A stretch of DNA of 64,000 nt from Ctenosaura bakeri (GCA_948474755.1 CAOLHI010000020.1:620001-684000), one strand, 5' to 3'. Shown: positions 1 to 10,209, counted from the stretch's first letter. Program-made: numbers and translations. The notes: generated by a model from the sequence alone, not told the origin.

Positions 1-227
1 ACATTCGCCTGCAAGGGAGGAGACGCGAGGAGCGAGGAGGGGCGGGCTGGGCCTCGCCGTGGCCTCCCCTGGCCGGAGAGCCAGTCCCCGGGGGGAGCGA
101 CAGAGGAGAGAGCGGGCCTCTCCCCCCAGCCCCCGCCGGCCCCCGTTCAGATTTTCTGGGGGCCGTGAGTTCTTCAGAAGGGGGAGGAGGCAGCCTCAGA
201 GGTCCGCCAGAACTGAAGCAGAACACA
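1..227. other. GC-rich part of TBXT intron 1, no gene seen
   Basis: Purine-rich and CpG-rich sequence left of the MITE nest. No TBXT exon 2 residues could be found in any frame. An open frame of 70 codons here is composition-driven (Arg/Pro rich) and runs into the MITE. Confidence 0.5.
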
Positions 228-809
228 GGCCATTTCCGCACTACACTGTTAGAGTGCTATTATTCCAGTAGTTTACTGAGGTCAAAGAGCTCTCCGACTG
301 AGAACTCTAAGGCCATTTCTTCACTACACTGTTAAGAGTGCTATTATTCCACTTTCCACATCCTGTGGAATTCTGGGGCTTGTAGTTTACTAAGGTCAAA
401 GAGCTCTCCGACTGAGAACTCTAAGGCCATTTCCGCACTACACTGTTAGAGCGCTATTATTCCATTTTCAACACCCTGTGGAATTCTGGGGCATGTAGTT
501 TACTTAGGTTAAAGAGCTCTCCGACTGAGAACTCTAAGGCCATTTCTGCACTACACTGTTAGAGTGCTATTATTCCACTTTCCACATCCTGTGGAATTCT
601 GGGATTTGTAGTTTCCTGAGGCCAACTATGCCCCTCCCTAAATTGCAAACTCCAGGATTGCATAGAATGTTGAAAAGTGGAATAATAGCACTATAACAGT
701 GTAGTGCAGAAATGGCCTAAACGCCCCTCCCTAAAGTACAAAGCCCAGGATTCCCTAGGGTGTTGAAAGTGAAATAATAGCACTATAATAATATAGTGCG
801 GAAACGACC
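228..809. mobile_element. Nested cluster of palindromic MITE-A arms in TBXT intron 1
   Basis: Left arms beginning GGCCATTT start at 228, 311, 425 and 538, each preceded by TAA (except the first) and each ending in the loop segment CTCTCCGACTGAGAACTC. The fourth is a complete element, 538-717, flanked by TAA on both sides. It is followed at 721-809 by one more right arm ending GCGGAAACGACC. The order L-L-L-(L R)-R is what repeated insertion into the TAA of the loop would give, with outer right arms lost. Confidence 0.8.
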
Positions 810-2579
810 ACAGCGAAGGCCTCAGCGCTTGCCTCCCCAGGCCTGTGCGATTGCAAGGGCGGCAGCATGTTTCGGAAGCCCCATTGGAACCCTGCGGAAT
901 GTGTTTCCGAGTAAACACGCACCGAGTAGCTGGGCGGCTCCACTCTCTGCCACACCACAGGGCTACCTTGTCCTGCCAGTGAGACCTGTGTCCTAAGCCC
1001 ATCGCTTAGAAGCAACGCCCCTGAAAAGGACAGGACTTTCTCGCATAAAAAAAAGCAATGAAAGTCGCGTTACATGCTCTGGAAGTAAAAATATCCTAGA
1101 AACTTGACTCTTTCCCAGTAGATAAGGACCGCCAGAATCCCTAAATTCCCTTCACAGCCATTAACTTCGACATCAATCATTAGCATCCATCCTTAAGAAT
1201 ACACGGTTTGGGGGATGAGGTGCAAATGTCTTTAGGAAATTACCCCTGAAATGTAAGTTCATTGAAACAATCCACTGCCCTCAAACCATAGAAGTGAATT
1301 CTACTGAAAGGACTTGAAATATCCACTTTGGTTTGTCATTTCCTAGCTCCTTTGATCTGGAAAAGGTCTATTTTCTGTTGTTAAGAACTCTATGTGGAAT
1401 GGCAGTTGGAAGCTAAGAAACAGGGAAGGTGTTCCTTTTCCTGTTCTTTTTTTTAACAGAATTGCACTGACATACTTGCCTCCATGCTTTCTTATAAAAC
1501 TACAACAAATATCTACTGTATGTTTAAGAGAACCTGACCCAGAATTTTCAAATTGAAGAATATGATATGATCACATCAAGCCGAAAGAGACTTCAGAGCC
1601 CAAAATGATGTCAGAGAGGGAAGGCAACCCTTTTTTGAAGGCTGTAAACAGAAGGCTGTTTATTGAAGATTAAATTATAGTAAAATCACTACAAGTACTT
1701 GCCAAAGAAGGTAAGGTAAACTTGCTTCCAAGTACGTTTGTTTAGGATCAAAGTGCTAAAGTCTTTAAAAATTGATATACCTTTTGAAGTCAGTTGCAGG
1801 GTCTTCGCTAGAATTTTCAGCTAGGATTAGAGGAATTTTCTACCCCAGTTTTGGAGTCAAAGGCTATCTGCAAGACTTCCTGGTTTTGATCCTGAATTGC
1901 GGAGGGGGGAATATTCTCTTCCTCCACAGCAGACTCTCCGATGCAAAAGGACGCAAGTTTGCCTTATTATAGATTGCAGGCGATATATTTGAAATATATT
2001 CTATCTACCCACACAAAAAGGCAAGTGGCGCCCTCCAAAAGAACTGCGTATGAAATTCAGGTTGAAAAAGCGCCCCCGAAAGTGGTTGAGCGGTGCCGTG
2101 ACCAGCTGAGCCGCTGCAGGTGATTCTCGGTGGGGTGCCCCGTGTAAGAAACCCGAGCCGTCGGAAGCAAGTATGAAGTGGCCTCGAGAGCATGGATGGG
2201 GAGGGACCTGGGCGCAGGATGCGGGCAATCTCCTGCTTAGGAAATTACGGGAGCAAATGGTAAGATTGCAAACTGCGGGGGTGGGGGGTAGGTTAATGTG
2301 GCATGAAGGGGGAAATACGGAGGAAGAGTGAGAGAACAGGGAGGTTCCAGTGGAAGAATTAATACAGTGCACAAAAGGAAAAGGTGATCAAGGAGGCGAG
2401 AAAGGGAGATACCAAGAGAAATAGCAAGGAGACCGCCAGCCCAAAAACAGATCTCAAGGGAAACTTCCTTCACCTGCGATCAGAACAACGGGATTGGGAA
2501 CGGGTCGATTCTGATTCGTAACTCTGGGGCATCATCTCTCCAGTAGCGTTGTGAATCCTTGGGAAAGCCAAAGGGGACC
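810..2579. other. TBXT intron 1, unique sequence, nothing recognised
   Basis: Between the MITE nest and the MITE beside exon 1. No coding exon, RNA gene or repeat was recognised. A minus-strand frame of 123 codons at 2001-2372 is Ser/Pro/Cys rich and has no known motif; it was treated as chance. Confidence 0.5.
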
Positions 2580-2582
2580 TGA

Positions 2583-2783
2583 GGGCCTTTCCCACTACAC
2601 TGTTATAGTGCTATTGTTCCACTTTCAACATCCTTTGGAGTCCTGGGGTTTGCAGTTTAGGGAGGGGTATTTAGAATTCTCAGCCAGAGAGCCCTTTGGC
2701 CTCAGTAAACTACAAACCCCAGAATTCCACAAGATGTTGAAAGTGGAATAATAGCACTATAACAGTGTAGTGCGGAAAGGCCC
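2583..2783. mobile_element. Full-length MITE-A, 201 bp, next to TBXT exon 1 donor
   Basis: Ends are GGGCCTTTCCCACTAC and the complement GTGCGGAAAGGCCC, with a 3-bp target duplication TGA at 2580-2582 and 2784-2786. The arms pair along nearly their whole length around a loop near 2665-2700. It lies 65 bp inside intron 1 from the TBXT splice donor. Confidence 0.88.
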
Positions 2784-2848
2784 TGAGTGTCCATCCGGAG
2801 CAACTCTCGCGGCCATCGAGCACCTCCGCCAGCCCACCTTGCTCCTAC

Positions 2849-3054
2849 CTGCCGTTCTTGGTGACGATCATCTCGTTCGTGAGCTCCTTAAAGCGGAGCC
2901 ACAGGTCGCTGTCCTCCAGGGTGACTCGCAGCTCTCTCTCGGTGGGGTCTCCCTTCTCGCTGCCCGCCTGCAGCTCGTTCTCCACGGCGCTCAGCAGATG
3001 ATCCACCCGGTACTGCAGGCTCTTGCCGGAGCTGTCCGTGCTCGGATTAGTCAT
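2849..3054 (-). CDS. TBXT: TBXT (Brachyury, T-box transcription factor T) coding exon 1
   Basis: The 68 codons plus two bases match the start of vertebrate Brachyury: after a variable start (MTNPSTDSS) come the conserved runs [29 protein letters not shown] and [18 protein letters not shown], the entry to the T-box DNA-binding domain. The frame begins at the ATG (CAT on the plus strand at 3052-3054) and ends with a split Arg codon (AG) followed by GTAGGA, a proper donor in the phase used by vertebrate TBXT. The product is the nuclear transcription factor for mesoderm and notochord. Exon 2 and most of the T-box are not in the window, so the gene is truncated by the window edge with an intron 1 of at least 2.8 kb. 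No frame damage is seen. Identification is from recall of the family, not a search. Confidence 0.97.
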
Positions 3055-3374
3055 CCTTCCTTCCCACCCCCACCAAGTTTCCTGACTAACTGGGATGCGG
3101 CTCCAGTTTATCTGTACTCCACGATCCCCGGCTTGGAGAAACTGTCCTGATCAGCCGGAGCGAAGGTGCAAATATTAGCTGGGCGTGGAGAGGCGCCCTT
3201 AGAAGGGGAGGGATCTCTAGCAGTTCGGGGGCAGAGGGGTTAATTCCACTTGACCTCTCCGGCCAGCGCCTCTTGATACTGTTCAGGCGGGGGGCTGCTA
3301 TGTCCCCCCTTGTAAATATCCCCCTTGTGACATCACGATGCCGGTAGGGGGCTCACCTGATTGGAGGAAGGTCT

Positions 3375-3381
3375 CTTTGAT
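3375..3381 (-). promoter_or_regulatory. TCF/LEF-type motif in TBXT promoter
   Basis: ATCAAAG on the minus strand, about 320 bp upstream of the TBXT ATG, between the two CCAAT boxes. Matches the core (A/T)(A/T)CAAAG of TCF/LEF sites. Confidence 0.5.
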
Positions 3382-3521
3382 GTCTTCAGCCCACCCACCT
3401 GATTGGCTCCCTGCGGCCATATCAGAACGGTGCCCGAGGGAATGCCTGTGATGTTAATTGCCACCAGTGGGATAAAACGCAGCTACTTTATGTAAATCTG
3501 CCCCCAAATGTTTGCACCTCT

Positions 3522-3528
3522 ATCAAAG
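3522..3528 (+). promoter_or_regulatory. TCF/LEF-type motif in TBXT promoter
   Basis: ATCAAAG on the plus strand, about 470 bp upstream of the TBXT ATG. Second of two such motifs in the promoter. Confidence 0.5.
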
Positions 3529-3560
3529 CCGCCGGGGCTGCGGCTTCATTAGCCTCAGAG

Positions 3561-5524
3561 GAAATGGGCCATGTCAGTAAGAGCGCCATAACCGGTGGGC
3601 AGCACCTCCCTCGCTTATCCCGGTAGCACCACACTGACCCGCAAGCAGATGCTCCGTAACGCTCTTACAGATCCTCGGGCTGCTTTAGGACGAGTAATTG
3701 AGGGCAGACGGTCCCCGATCCCTGACTTCAGCGTCTACAGAACCACTTCCAATTTTCGCTCCCAGTGGGCTCTTCTTAAAAACACATTTCTATGCACATC
3801 AATGCCAGTCAGATCAGTAGCCCTTTCTGAGGCTATGCCGCAATGTAAATAATAAAGGAGGTCATTTATTGTTTGGGGAAACCGTTTTAAGCATGTTGCC
3901 CGCTTCAAAAGAGAGTCAGAGTCAGGCGCTCTTATTTTCTTCCTGCACAATTTTTTCCTCAGGGGTACCTGTTCATGACTAGTTCAGGTGAAATTCTTCA
4001 TTGGTCTTCTAGTAAACCAGTCACAAGGTTTGATTTCTGCCCACACAAGTTTTGTCTTCTTTTTCACTCAAGAATTAAGGTGGAATAGTGAAACGCCCTC
4101 CCGCTCACATGCATAAAAATACCCATCTATTTATGACACATCTTCTGATAGTTCCCAGTTGTAGACTGCTTTAAGAGAACAACCCTGGCAGAAAAGAGAA
4201 GTGTAAAATATACAAAGAATAATACATTTGTATGATTTCGTTCTTCTTTTGTTCTTGTAGGCCAGAAACAAAGATTAAGCTGAATTGAAGAGCCCAATCT
4301 TGAGTTCAGTGGAGGTCACTCAGAAGCCCAGGTATATTAGATGCTACCTGCTGAAGACCCTCATATTTTATTCCTTTCTTAGAATGATTGCAGAAATTAA
4401 TTGTTTTAAGGTAGAACTTTTGCTGGGGATTATATTGCACTAGAATCCGTTGGACTTTGTCTGAAAAATTGTGTTTGAGAGGGTTACTAGGAAAGACACC
4501 TTACTGAATTTCAGATATCTTTGGAAACTCATTCCCAATTGGCATTGGTCTTAATACTTCATAGGAGAGGCTTTTTCTTTCACCCTTTCAAGTTAGCTGC
4601 CACAGGAACTCCCTGTACCCTGATCCACAGATAAATCCAGATGGAGCTTTTGAAAGAAAGAGCATGACATAGCATGTTCCCAGGACTTTAACAAGAAAGT
4701 AACAATAACAACAACAACAACATCTCCCCACCAAAGCTTCAACTGGAAAGATATAAAATACCCCTTTGGAAATGTTCCATGAAAAACAATCAATGGGTCC
4801 TCGAATACAGTATATATGTGCAATCCAGGTGAGACAAATTTTTGTATCTAATGCTAACTCTCTTTGGAAAACTAAACTGTTGGGCAGTGACCTATGTTAT
4901 CTTAAGAACTCCTTACTTGGAATTCCCTCTGTTTTTTCCTCTCCTAGATTCTTTGTACTCCAAAGAGGATTCAGCTGCAAAGTAGACATATTTGTCCACC
5001 ACTGCTAAAACTTCTTATTTGTCATGAGGTCAGATGTGATTTATTGGAATCCTATAGAAAGACTTTGAAGAAACTCTGCTATTAACAGCCCTGCTCAGGT
5101 TTTGTAGACTCAGAACTGAATCAACCCATCTCTTTAAAAGACACTAAAACTTACCCAGCTAAAATGAATGGCTCTAGTACCTAAGGCAACCTAGCTGAAT
5201 AACATCAGCACTGAATCTAGTGTCAGGGGAATGGGTGAAATAATGTATTTCCAACTGCCCTTCCACACAACAACTTTTAAAAAGTTACAGAAGCTTGGGT
5301 GTGCAAGATGGACTCCTTTACATTTTTTTAAACTGTCATATGTATCCTATATGATTTGTTCATTCATTCCACTAAGGTGGTGGAGAGATCACTGTAGGAA
5401 AAATATAAATTTTGGCTCCTATGGTCTTCAACTATTAGCTAGAATCAGATGTTCCGTTCCTAAGCTGGCTTCTGCAGAATAACTCGGAGACAGTCTTGGA
5501 TAATAATATCCATTATTTAAGAGC
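3561..5524. other. Intergenic DNA upstream of TBXT
   Basis: No gene or recognisable repeat. GC content falls off beyond about 3.9 kb. A short (ACA)n run lies at about 4705-4722. Could hold TBXT enhancers, but nothing in the bases proves it. Confidence 0.4.
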
Positions 5525-5745
5525 TAGTATAAGGTAATGGTTTAAGTGCTGAGCTAGGATTCTGCTCAGCCATAGAGACACCCTGGGTTACCTTGGGCAA
5601 GTAACACTCTCTGAGCCTTAAAGGAAAGCAGTGAAAAAACCTCCTCCAAATAAATCTTGCTAAGAAAACCCTCTGTTAGGGTCTACCTGATTTGCAGTCA
5701 GCTTGATGGCACATTACAACTGCAACAGATTATTTGGGTCCATTC
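5525..5745 (+). mobile_element. tRNA-derived SINE (family 1), diverged
   Basis: Contains the family body: a TAAGGTAATGG-like A box, then CCTTGGGCAAGTAACACTCT, then AAATCTTGCTAAGAAAACCC and a tail ending near ACATTACAACTGCAAC. The B box is damaged. The same body recurs at 9.9, 10.9, 13.2, 41.3 and 49.8 kb. Confidence 0.75.
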
Positions 5746-7071
5746 CAATGTGGGTTTCAGGCTAGATACTAACAAACACAGGTTTTGTCACTCTGACTTT
5801 TGGAATGTCACAAAAATCCCATATTGCCCTCCAAGCTTGTGGTTGTTGCTGCTGTTGTTGTTCAACTTTTGCAGTACATGAAGCCACTATAGATAGTCTT
5901 CAGAAAGTATGGGCTAAAGTGCCACTGACATGAAGAAATTATTAGAACACCATGGAAATGACTTTTTTCACCTTATCACCTAATAATCCCAGAAAGGCTG
6001 TGGAATTAGAGAGATGTAGAGAGGCAGTTTGGGGATGGACCAGGGGGAACAACCTAAAAGGTTAGATAGATGGATACATGGGCAGGGGGGAGACTGAAGA
6101 CTGAGATGGTCAGGCCTGGATGTCATTGCACTCCCTCTGAAGGACTGTTTGCAAGCTTGGTGGTGCTTTCTGACTAGGTATTGTTTGTGGAAATAAAAGG
6201 GAAAAAGAAAGGTCACTTAGCTGATACAACAGCTCTGACTCTATCTGGGGACCACTGCCTGTGTTCCTGCCCTGATCATATCCAACCTAGATTACTGTAA
6301 TGTTCTCTGTGAGGAGCAACCTTTGGAGAGGGTTCAGCAGCTTCAGTTAGTGCAAACTGCAGCTGGATACTTGAGAGGGCTATGGTTGAAAAGGCAGTTT
6401 GTCCAATATTGTATCAGCTGCACTGGCTGCCTCTGCTTCTAACCCCAATTGAAAGTTCTGTTTTGACCCTTTAGGCATTAAAGTATTTGGTCCATCCCCA
6501 AACTGCCCTAAAGTATTTGGGACTAGGTTACTTGGTATAAATCTACCTAGGCTTTGAAATCTAGTGGTTGTGGGCCCATGAGGGTCAGTAATGTAAAACA
6601 AGATCTTCTAGGTGGCTGCTCCCCATCTGAGGAAATCCAGTCCCACCTGATATTATAATATATTTGATGCCACTTTTCAGGCTTTCATTTTCTTATGGGT
6701 AATTTTACATTATTCATGGTTTTAACAATTGCACATTTACTTCCATGCCATGTTATGTTTATATTTTATTTTTCTGATTCTACACTGCAAGATTTTTTTT
6801 TTATTTCTGAAAAGCTGCATAAAAATCTATTCAAGTAATCAAACAATTTGATTTAATTCCAGAAAGAAAGGAAAAAACACTTTCTGTCTTGGTGTTCTGT
6901 GACAGGCTATCTATCCCCTTTCTCCCCCCTAACAATTCAGAGTGTTGAATAAATTTCCAAAGATAATTTTGAAAAGGTGAAGACAGTTATAAAATGTAAT
7001 TGCAGCCTCCCTCTGTCCTGTTAAATCTGGGAGGGTTTATGAGATGGGATAGAACTTCCACCGGGGAGGAC
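5746..7071. other. Intergenic, apart from the L2 fragment nothing recognised
   Basis: 5746-6255 and 6606-7071 carry no gene or repeat I can name. Both are AT-rich. Confidence 0.4.
6256..6605 (+). mobile_element. L2-clade LINE reverse-transcriptase fragment, decayed
   Basis: Read on the plus strand it gives the remnant order DYCNV..., LQLVQTAAG, LHWLPL, ending in an ALK-like run, typical of the C-terminal RT region of L2-type LINEs. Frameshifts and stops break it into pieces, so it is a pseudogene fragment. Confidence 0.6.
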
Positions 7072-7074
7072 TTA

Positions 7075-7225
7075 GGTCATTTCCGCACTAGCCTGTTATA
7101 GCGCGATGATTCCACTTTCAACATCCTCTGGAATCCTGGAGTTTGCAGTTTCGGGAGGGGCCAGGATTCCAGAGGATGTTGAAAGTGGAATCATCGCGCT
7201 ATAACAGGCTAGTGCGGAAATGACC
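7075..7225. mobile_element. Full-length MITE-A, short-loop form, 151 bp
   Basis: Starts GGTCATTTCCGCACTAG and ends in its complement; target duplication TTA at 7072-7074 and 7226-7228. The two arms are almost identical, with hardly any loop, so the copy is a near-perfect hairpin. Confidence 0.9.
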
Positions 7226-7360
7226 TTAAAGTCAGCCAACTTCAGTGGGACTGACTTCTCTCCGAGGAGCCCCTTGGGGCCGGCCGGCGTCCTCACAAGG
7301 CCTCCTTCCTGCGTCTGAGGAAGCGGACTCCAGTCGAGGAGGCTCAGGTGCCCTAATAAA

Positions 7361-7543
7361 GGCCATTTCCGCACTGGGCTGTTACAGCGCTATTACTCCA
7401 CTTTCAACATCCTGTGGTATCCTGGGGTTTGCAGTTAGGGAGGGGTCGGCCGGTCAGCCCCTCCCTAAACGGCAAAGTCCAGGATCCCATAGGATGTTGA
7501 AAGTGAAGTAATAGCGCTGTAACAGCCCAGTGCGGAAATGGCC
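7361..7543. mobile_element. Full-length MITE-A, 183 bp
   Basis: GGCCATTTCCGCACTGG to the complement, flanked by AAA at 7358-7360 and 7544-7546. The centre has GGCCGGCCGACC-type symmetry (about 7446-7460). Confidence 0.85.
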
Positions 7544-8050
7544 AAAGTTCGTCAGTCTTGGAGGTGGTGGAAGAGTCGCCCTCGCTTTTCTGAAAGCGTG
7601 AGGCTCGTGGGTCTTTGTGGCGAGCAAACAGCCTTCCTCCAGGTCGCCTTCGGCTCCCCCTCGCCGCTGAGCCAGGGGCTGCGTGGTGGTTGCCGGTGCG
7701 GCTTTTACAGCGCCCTGCTCCTTTTTTGGTGTTGTCGCTCGCGTTTAACGAGGCCGGCATTGTCTCGGAAGCCCTGCCAGCCCATTTCCTGCCCATTGTC
7801 ACCTCGCCCGCCCCCCTTTCAGAGGTTCCCACAGCGAGGTAATAAAGTCTCCCCCCTCCTGAGAAACTGAGACGACCAAGGAGACCCGCCTGCTCCCAAA
7901 CCCACTCTTGGGGGGTGCAGGCGACTGACGTGGGAATGCCAAGCTCCGAAACCAGCGGAAATCGATTCGACTTCGTTTGAAAAGTCTTTGAAGTATTGGA
8001 CTGCAATCCGGCGCGCACTGAGTAAGCGCAATTGAACGCAGTCACATTTA
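7544..8050. other. CpG-rich patch without a recognised gene
   Basis: GC-rich, with many CG dinucleotides compared with the AT-rich DNA right of 15 kb. Overlapping open frames (up to 213 codons on the minus strand, reaching into the MITE) have no recognisable domain and are composition-driven. Could be an orphan CpG island or the 5' end of a non-coding transcript. Confidence 0.4.
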
Positions 8051-8097
8051 TTTCTGAGGAACCAAGTGCGGGACTACACTATACCTCACCCCCCGAC

Positions 8098-8115
8098 TCT
8101 GTGTGTGTGTGTGTT
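8098..8115 (+). repeat. (GT)n microsatellite
   Basis: About nine GT units directly visible. Confidence 0.9.
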
Positions 8116-8141
8116 AAGGTTGTGTAGCTGGTTGTAAGTAA

Positions 8142-8325
8142 GGCCATTTCCACACTAGCCTGTTATAGCGCGATGATTCCACTTTCAACCTCCTCTGGAA
8201 TCCTGGGGTTTGCAGTTTCGGGAGGGGCCGACCGGCCGGCCCCTCCCGAAACTGCAAACCCCAGGATTCCAGAGGAGGTTGAAAGTGGAATCATCCCGCT
8301 ATAACAGGCTCGTGCGGAAATGGCC
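8142..8325. mobile_element. Full-length MITE-A, 184 bp
   Basis: GGCCATTTCCACACTAG to TGCGGAAATGGCC; flanks TAA (8139-8141) and TGA (8326-8328). Arms nearly identical with a GGCCGACCGGCCGGCC-type centre around 8225-8242. Confidence 0.88.
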
Positions 8326-8447
8326 TGATTCTATCAAGAAGTTACTTGTGCGGGTTTCTAAATACCTCTAACCCCACAGAGCAATGTTAGGCAAATCTAT
8401 CGAAAAGTAAGTTTCTTTGGTTGAAGTAACATTGCTAGTCACAGCTA

Positions 8448-8640
8448 GAATAGAATCATAGAGGCCACGATCTAATCCAATCCCCTGCCATGCAATAGGT
8501 AACTAAAGCAGTCTTGGGAAATGCTCATCTAACTGCTGTTTAAAGACGTCCACCACCCTTGGAGGGAGTCTATAAACCTTTTGCAGGCAGGAAGTTCTTC
8601 CAAACGTCTAGGTTGGACCTCTTTTCTTGTAATTTGGAAC
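8448..8640 (-). mobile_element. CR1 LINE 3' end fragment
   Basis: Minus-strand CR1 tail: begins AGAATCATAGAGGCC and runs through ATCCAATCCCCTGCCATGCA and AGGAAGTTCTTCCAAACGT, the usual segments of CR1 3' ends in reverse. Confidence 0.85.
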
Positions 8641-8948
8641 ATTGCAACATTTGGAACATTACAGTAGTCTCACGGAATTCAGCTTTTTCTACCAAAAGAA
8701 GATCGCATGCCACTAAAAGTAGAAGTGAGTGACCGGTGGGAGAATAGCTACATCTCTTGATATAAATACAGGTATAGATAGATTTATTTTTTTACAAAAA
8801 AAATATATATAGAAATGCAGCGGTGGAGCAAAGAGGTTAACTTTCTCTGAGGGCTGTTTTTAACGCTTAACGTTTAACGCCTCCCCCAGTGTGAAGCCAG
8901 GAGATTTCCCGCAATTGCACGGAAGTTCAGCGTAAAGATTTCCTATGT

Positions 8949-9180
8949 GGCCTAAATACCACAAAGCCACCAGATCCAATCTGATTTTGGAAGCTAAGCA
9001 GGGTCATTCCTGGTTAATAGTTGGATGGGAGACCGCCAATGGATACCAGGTTACATTTCAGAAGAAGGAACTGTCAGACCCATCTCTGCCTATTCCTTGC
9101 CTAAGAAAACCCTACGACACTCATGGGGCTGCTATAAGTCGACAGGCAATTTGAAGGTACATGAGCGCACGTGCAAAGCT
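8949..9180 (+). mobile_element. 5S rRNA-derived SINE (5S-Sauria-like)
   Basis: The head reads as a diverged 5S rRNA gene: GCCTAAATACC, GGAAGCTAAGCAGGGTC, GGTTAATAGTTGGATGGGAG and ACCGCC. The body and tail (GAAGGAACTG, GCCTAAGAAAACCCTA, TAAGTCGACAGGCAATTTG) are shared with copies at 24.6, 37.1 and 18.1/19.3 kb. 5S-Sauria SINEs are known from squamates; the name is from memory. Confidence 0.88.
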
Positions 9181-9229
9181 CTCCTATCAAAACCAGCATG
9201 AATGTCATACCTGATATGCCAATCAGCTT

Positions 9230-9515
9230 TAAATGTCTGAAGAAATGTCAGGTAAAAAAATGGAGCGAGCTTGTTTTCTGCTGCTCCATAGACAGGAACC
9301 GGTGGGTTCAAATTGCAAGAAAAGAGACGCCATCTAAACAGTAGGAGAAGGCTGTCCCAGAGTGGACTGGGGTCCCTCGGGGAGAGGTAAACTCTGCTTC
9401 CTTGGAGGTCTTTAAACAGAAGTTGGACGGACATTTCCGTGTATTCCTGCGTGGCAAAGGATTTGATTAAATGGCCCTTGGGGTCCCTTTCAACCCTTAA
9501 GATTCTAGCAGGATG
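9230..9515 (+). mobile_element. CR1 LINE 3' end fragment
   Basis: Plus-strand CR1 remnant: GAGCGAGCTTGTTTTCTGCTG, then a piece corresponding to CTTGGAGGTCTTTAAACAGA and GATTAAATGGCCCTTGGGG. It encodes the decayed end of the CR1 reverse-transcriptase frame (SLEVFKQ.LDG-like). Confidence 0.8.
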
Positions 9516-9809
9516 TGAAAAGAGTTTAAGGCAGCCAGCCTATGCTGGAGCTTGCCCCATTGAACTACTTGGGCCTTGCTTTTGAGTTGAGTTGTATAGG
9601 GTTGCCATATAATTTTAGCTGAGTCTGGGCCAGGCCCAGATTTAGAAGTAGGTTTTAAGTGCGTTAAGAGAGACCTGTTTCTTGGAAACTGGCCCCTTTT
9701 GGATCTCTGCTCCCCAGCTACTGCTTGAATGTGCTGCCAGCGCAGTGAAAGGTTTTTACATCACCGAGGCTTACAGAGGGATCTGATCTGGACCTAGAGC
9801 CTTTGATTG

Positions 9810-10175
9810 CTAGTGGAGTCCATGTCAGTGGGGGGAAGAATCCGCTCTGCCTTTTACTCCGAACTTTAAAGGAGCTACCTCAGGGGAAAGAACCAGCAGG
9901 ATATAGTGGTTTGGATGTTGGACTAGGACCCTGGAGACAAGGGTTGGATTCCCCGCTCAGCCATGGAAACCCAGTGCGTGACCGTGGGCGCGTCACATAC
10001 TCTCAGCCCCAGAAAATCCTGTGATAGGGTCCCCTTAGGACCATCATAAGTCGAAAACCTCCCCCCCCGCGCAATAGGTATAATTTTGGATAGGTACTGC
10101 ACTGTAAAGTTCAGAGTAAAACCCAGGGCGGATTCACTGGCGGCAGACTGAGGCTGCTGCCACCGGAAGCGGAGT
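9810..10175. mobile_element. Palindromic repeat C, interrupted by a SINE
   Basis: Left arm CTAGTGGAGTCCATGTCAG..GAATCC at 9810-9895 matches the arm of the cleaner copy at 43.5 kb; a possible right arm GGATTCACTGGCGGCAG lies at about 10130-10175. Between them is the SINE at 9896-10062. Confidence 0.45.
9896..10062 (+). mobile_element. tRNA-derived SINE (family 1)
   Basis: ATATAGTGGTTTGGATGTTG head (A-box region), GGTTGGATTCCCCGCTCAG (B-box region), GTGACCGTGGGCGCGTCAC and a tail with CATAAGTCGAAAAC. Confidence 0.8.
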
Positions 10176-10209
10176 GCAAACTATGCAATTTTACCGAGTT
10201 AAACAGGTG

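Larger units (their letters stand above)
3055..3560 (-). promoter_or_regulatory. TBXT: TBXT 5' UTR and proximal promoter region
   Basis: This is the sequence directly upstream of the TBXT ATG, reading rightwards on the minus strand. Seen: two TCF/LEF-type motifs ATCAAAG (plus 3522-3528; minus 3375-3381), two CCAAT boxes on the minus strand (ATTGG at 3360-3364 and 3402-3406), and a CRE-like TGACATCA at 3328-3335. No convincing TATA box. Brachyury is known as a direct Wnt/beta-catenin target through TCF sites in its proximal promoter, so the placement fits; that the sites work in this species is inference. The transcription start cannot be set from sequence alone. Confidence 0.7.

Noticed and set aside
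1..2848. Search for TBXT exon 2 (start RMFPVLKVNVSG, then LDPNAMYS)
   Set aside because: Not found in any minus-strand frame; exon 2 is taken to lie left of the window.
7404..8045. 213-codon open frame on the minus strand
   Set aside because: It overlaps MITE-A (7361-7543) and CpG-rich DNA, has no recognisable motif, and overlapping frames of similar character occur on the other strand.
8949..9060. 5S rRNA gene candidate
   Set aside because: Too diverged from functional 5S rRNA and fused to a SINE body shared by other copies; called as a 5S-derived SINE.
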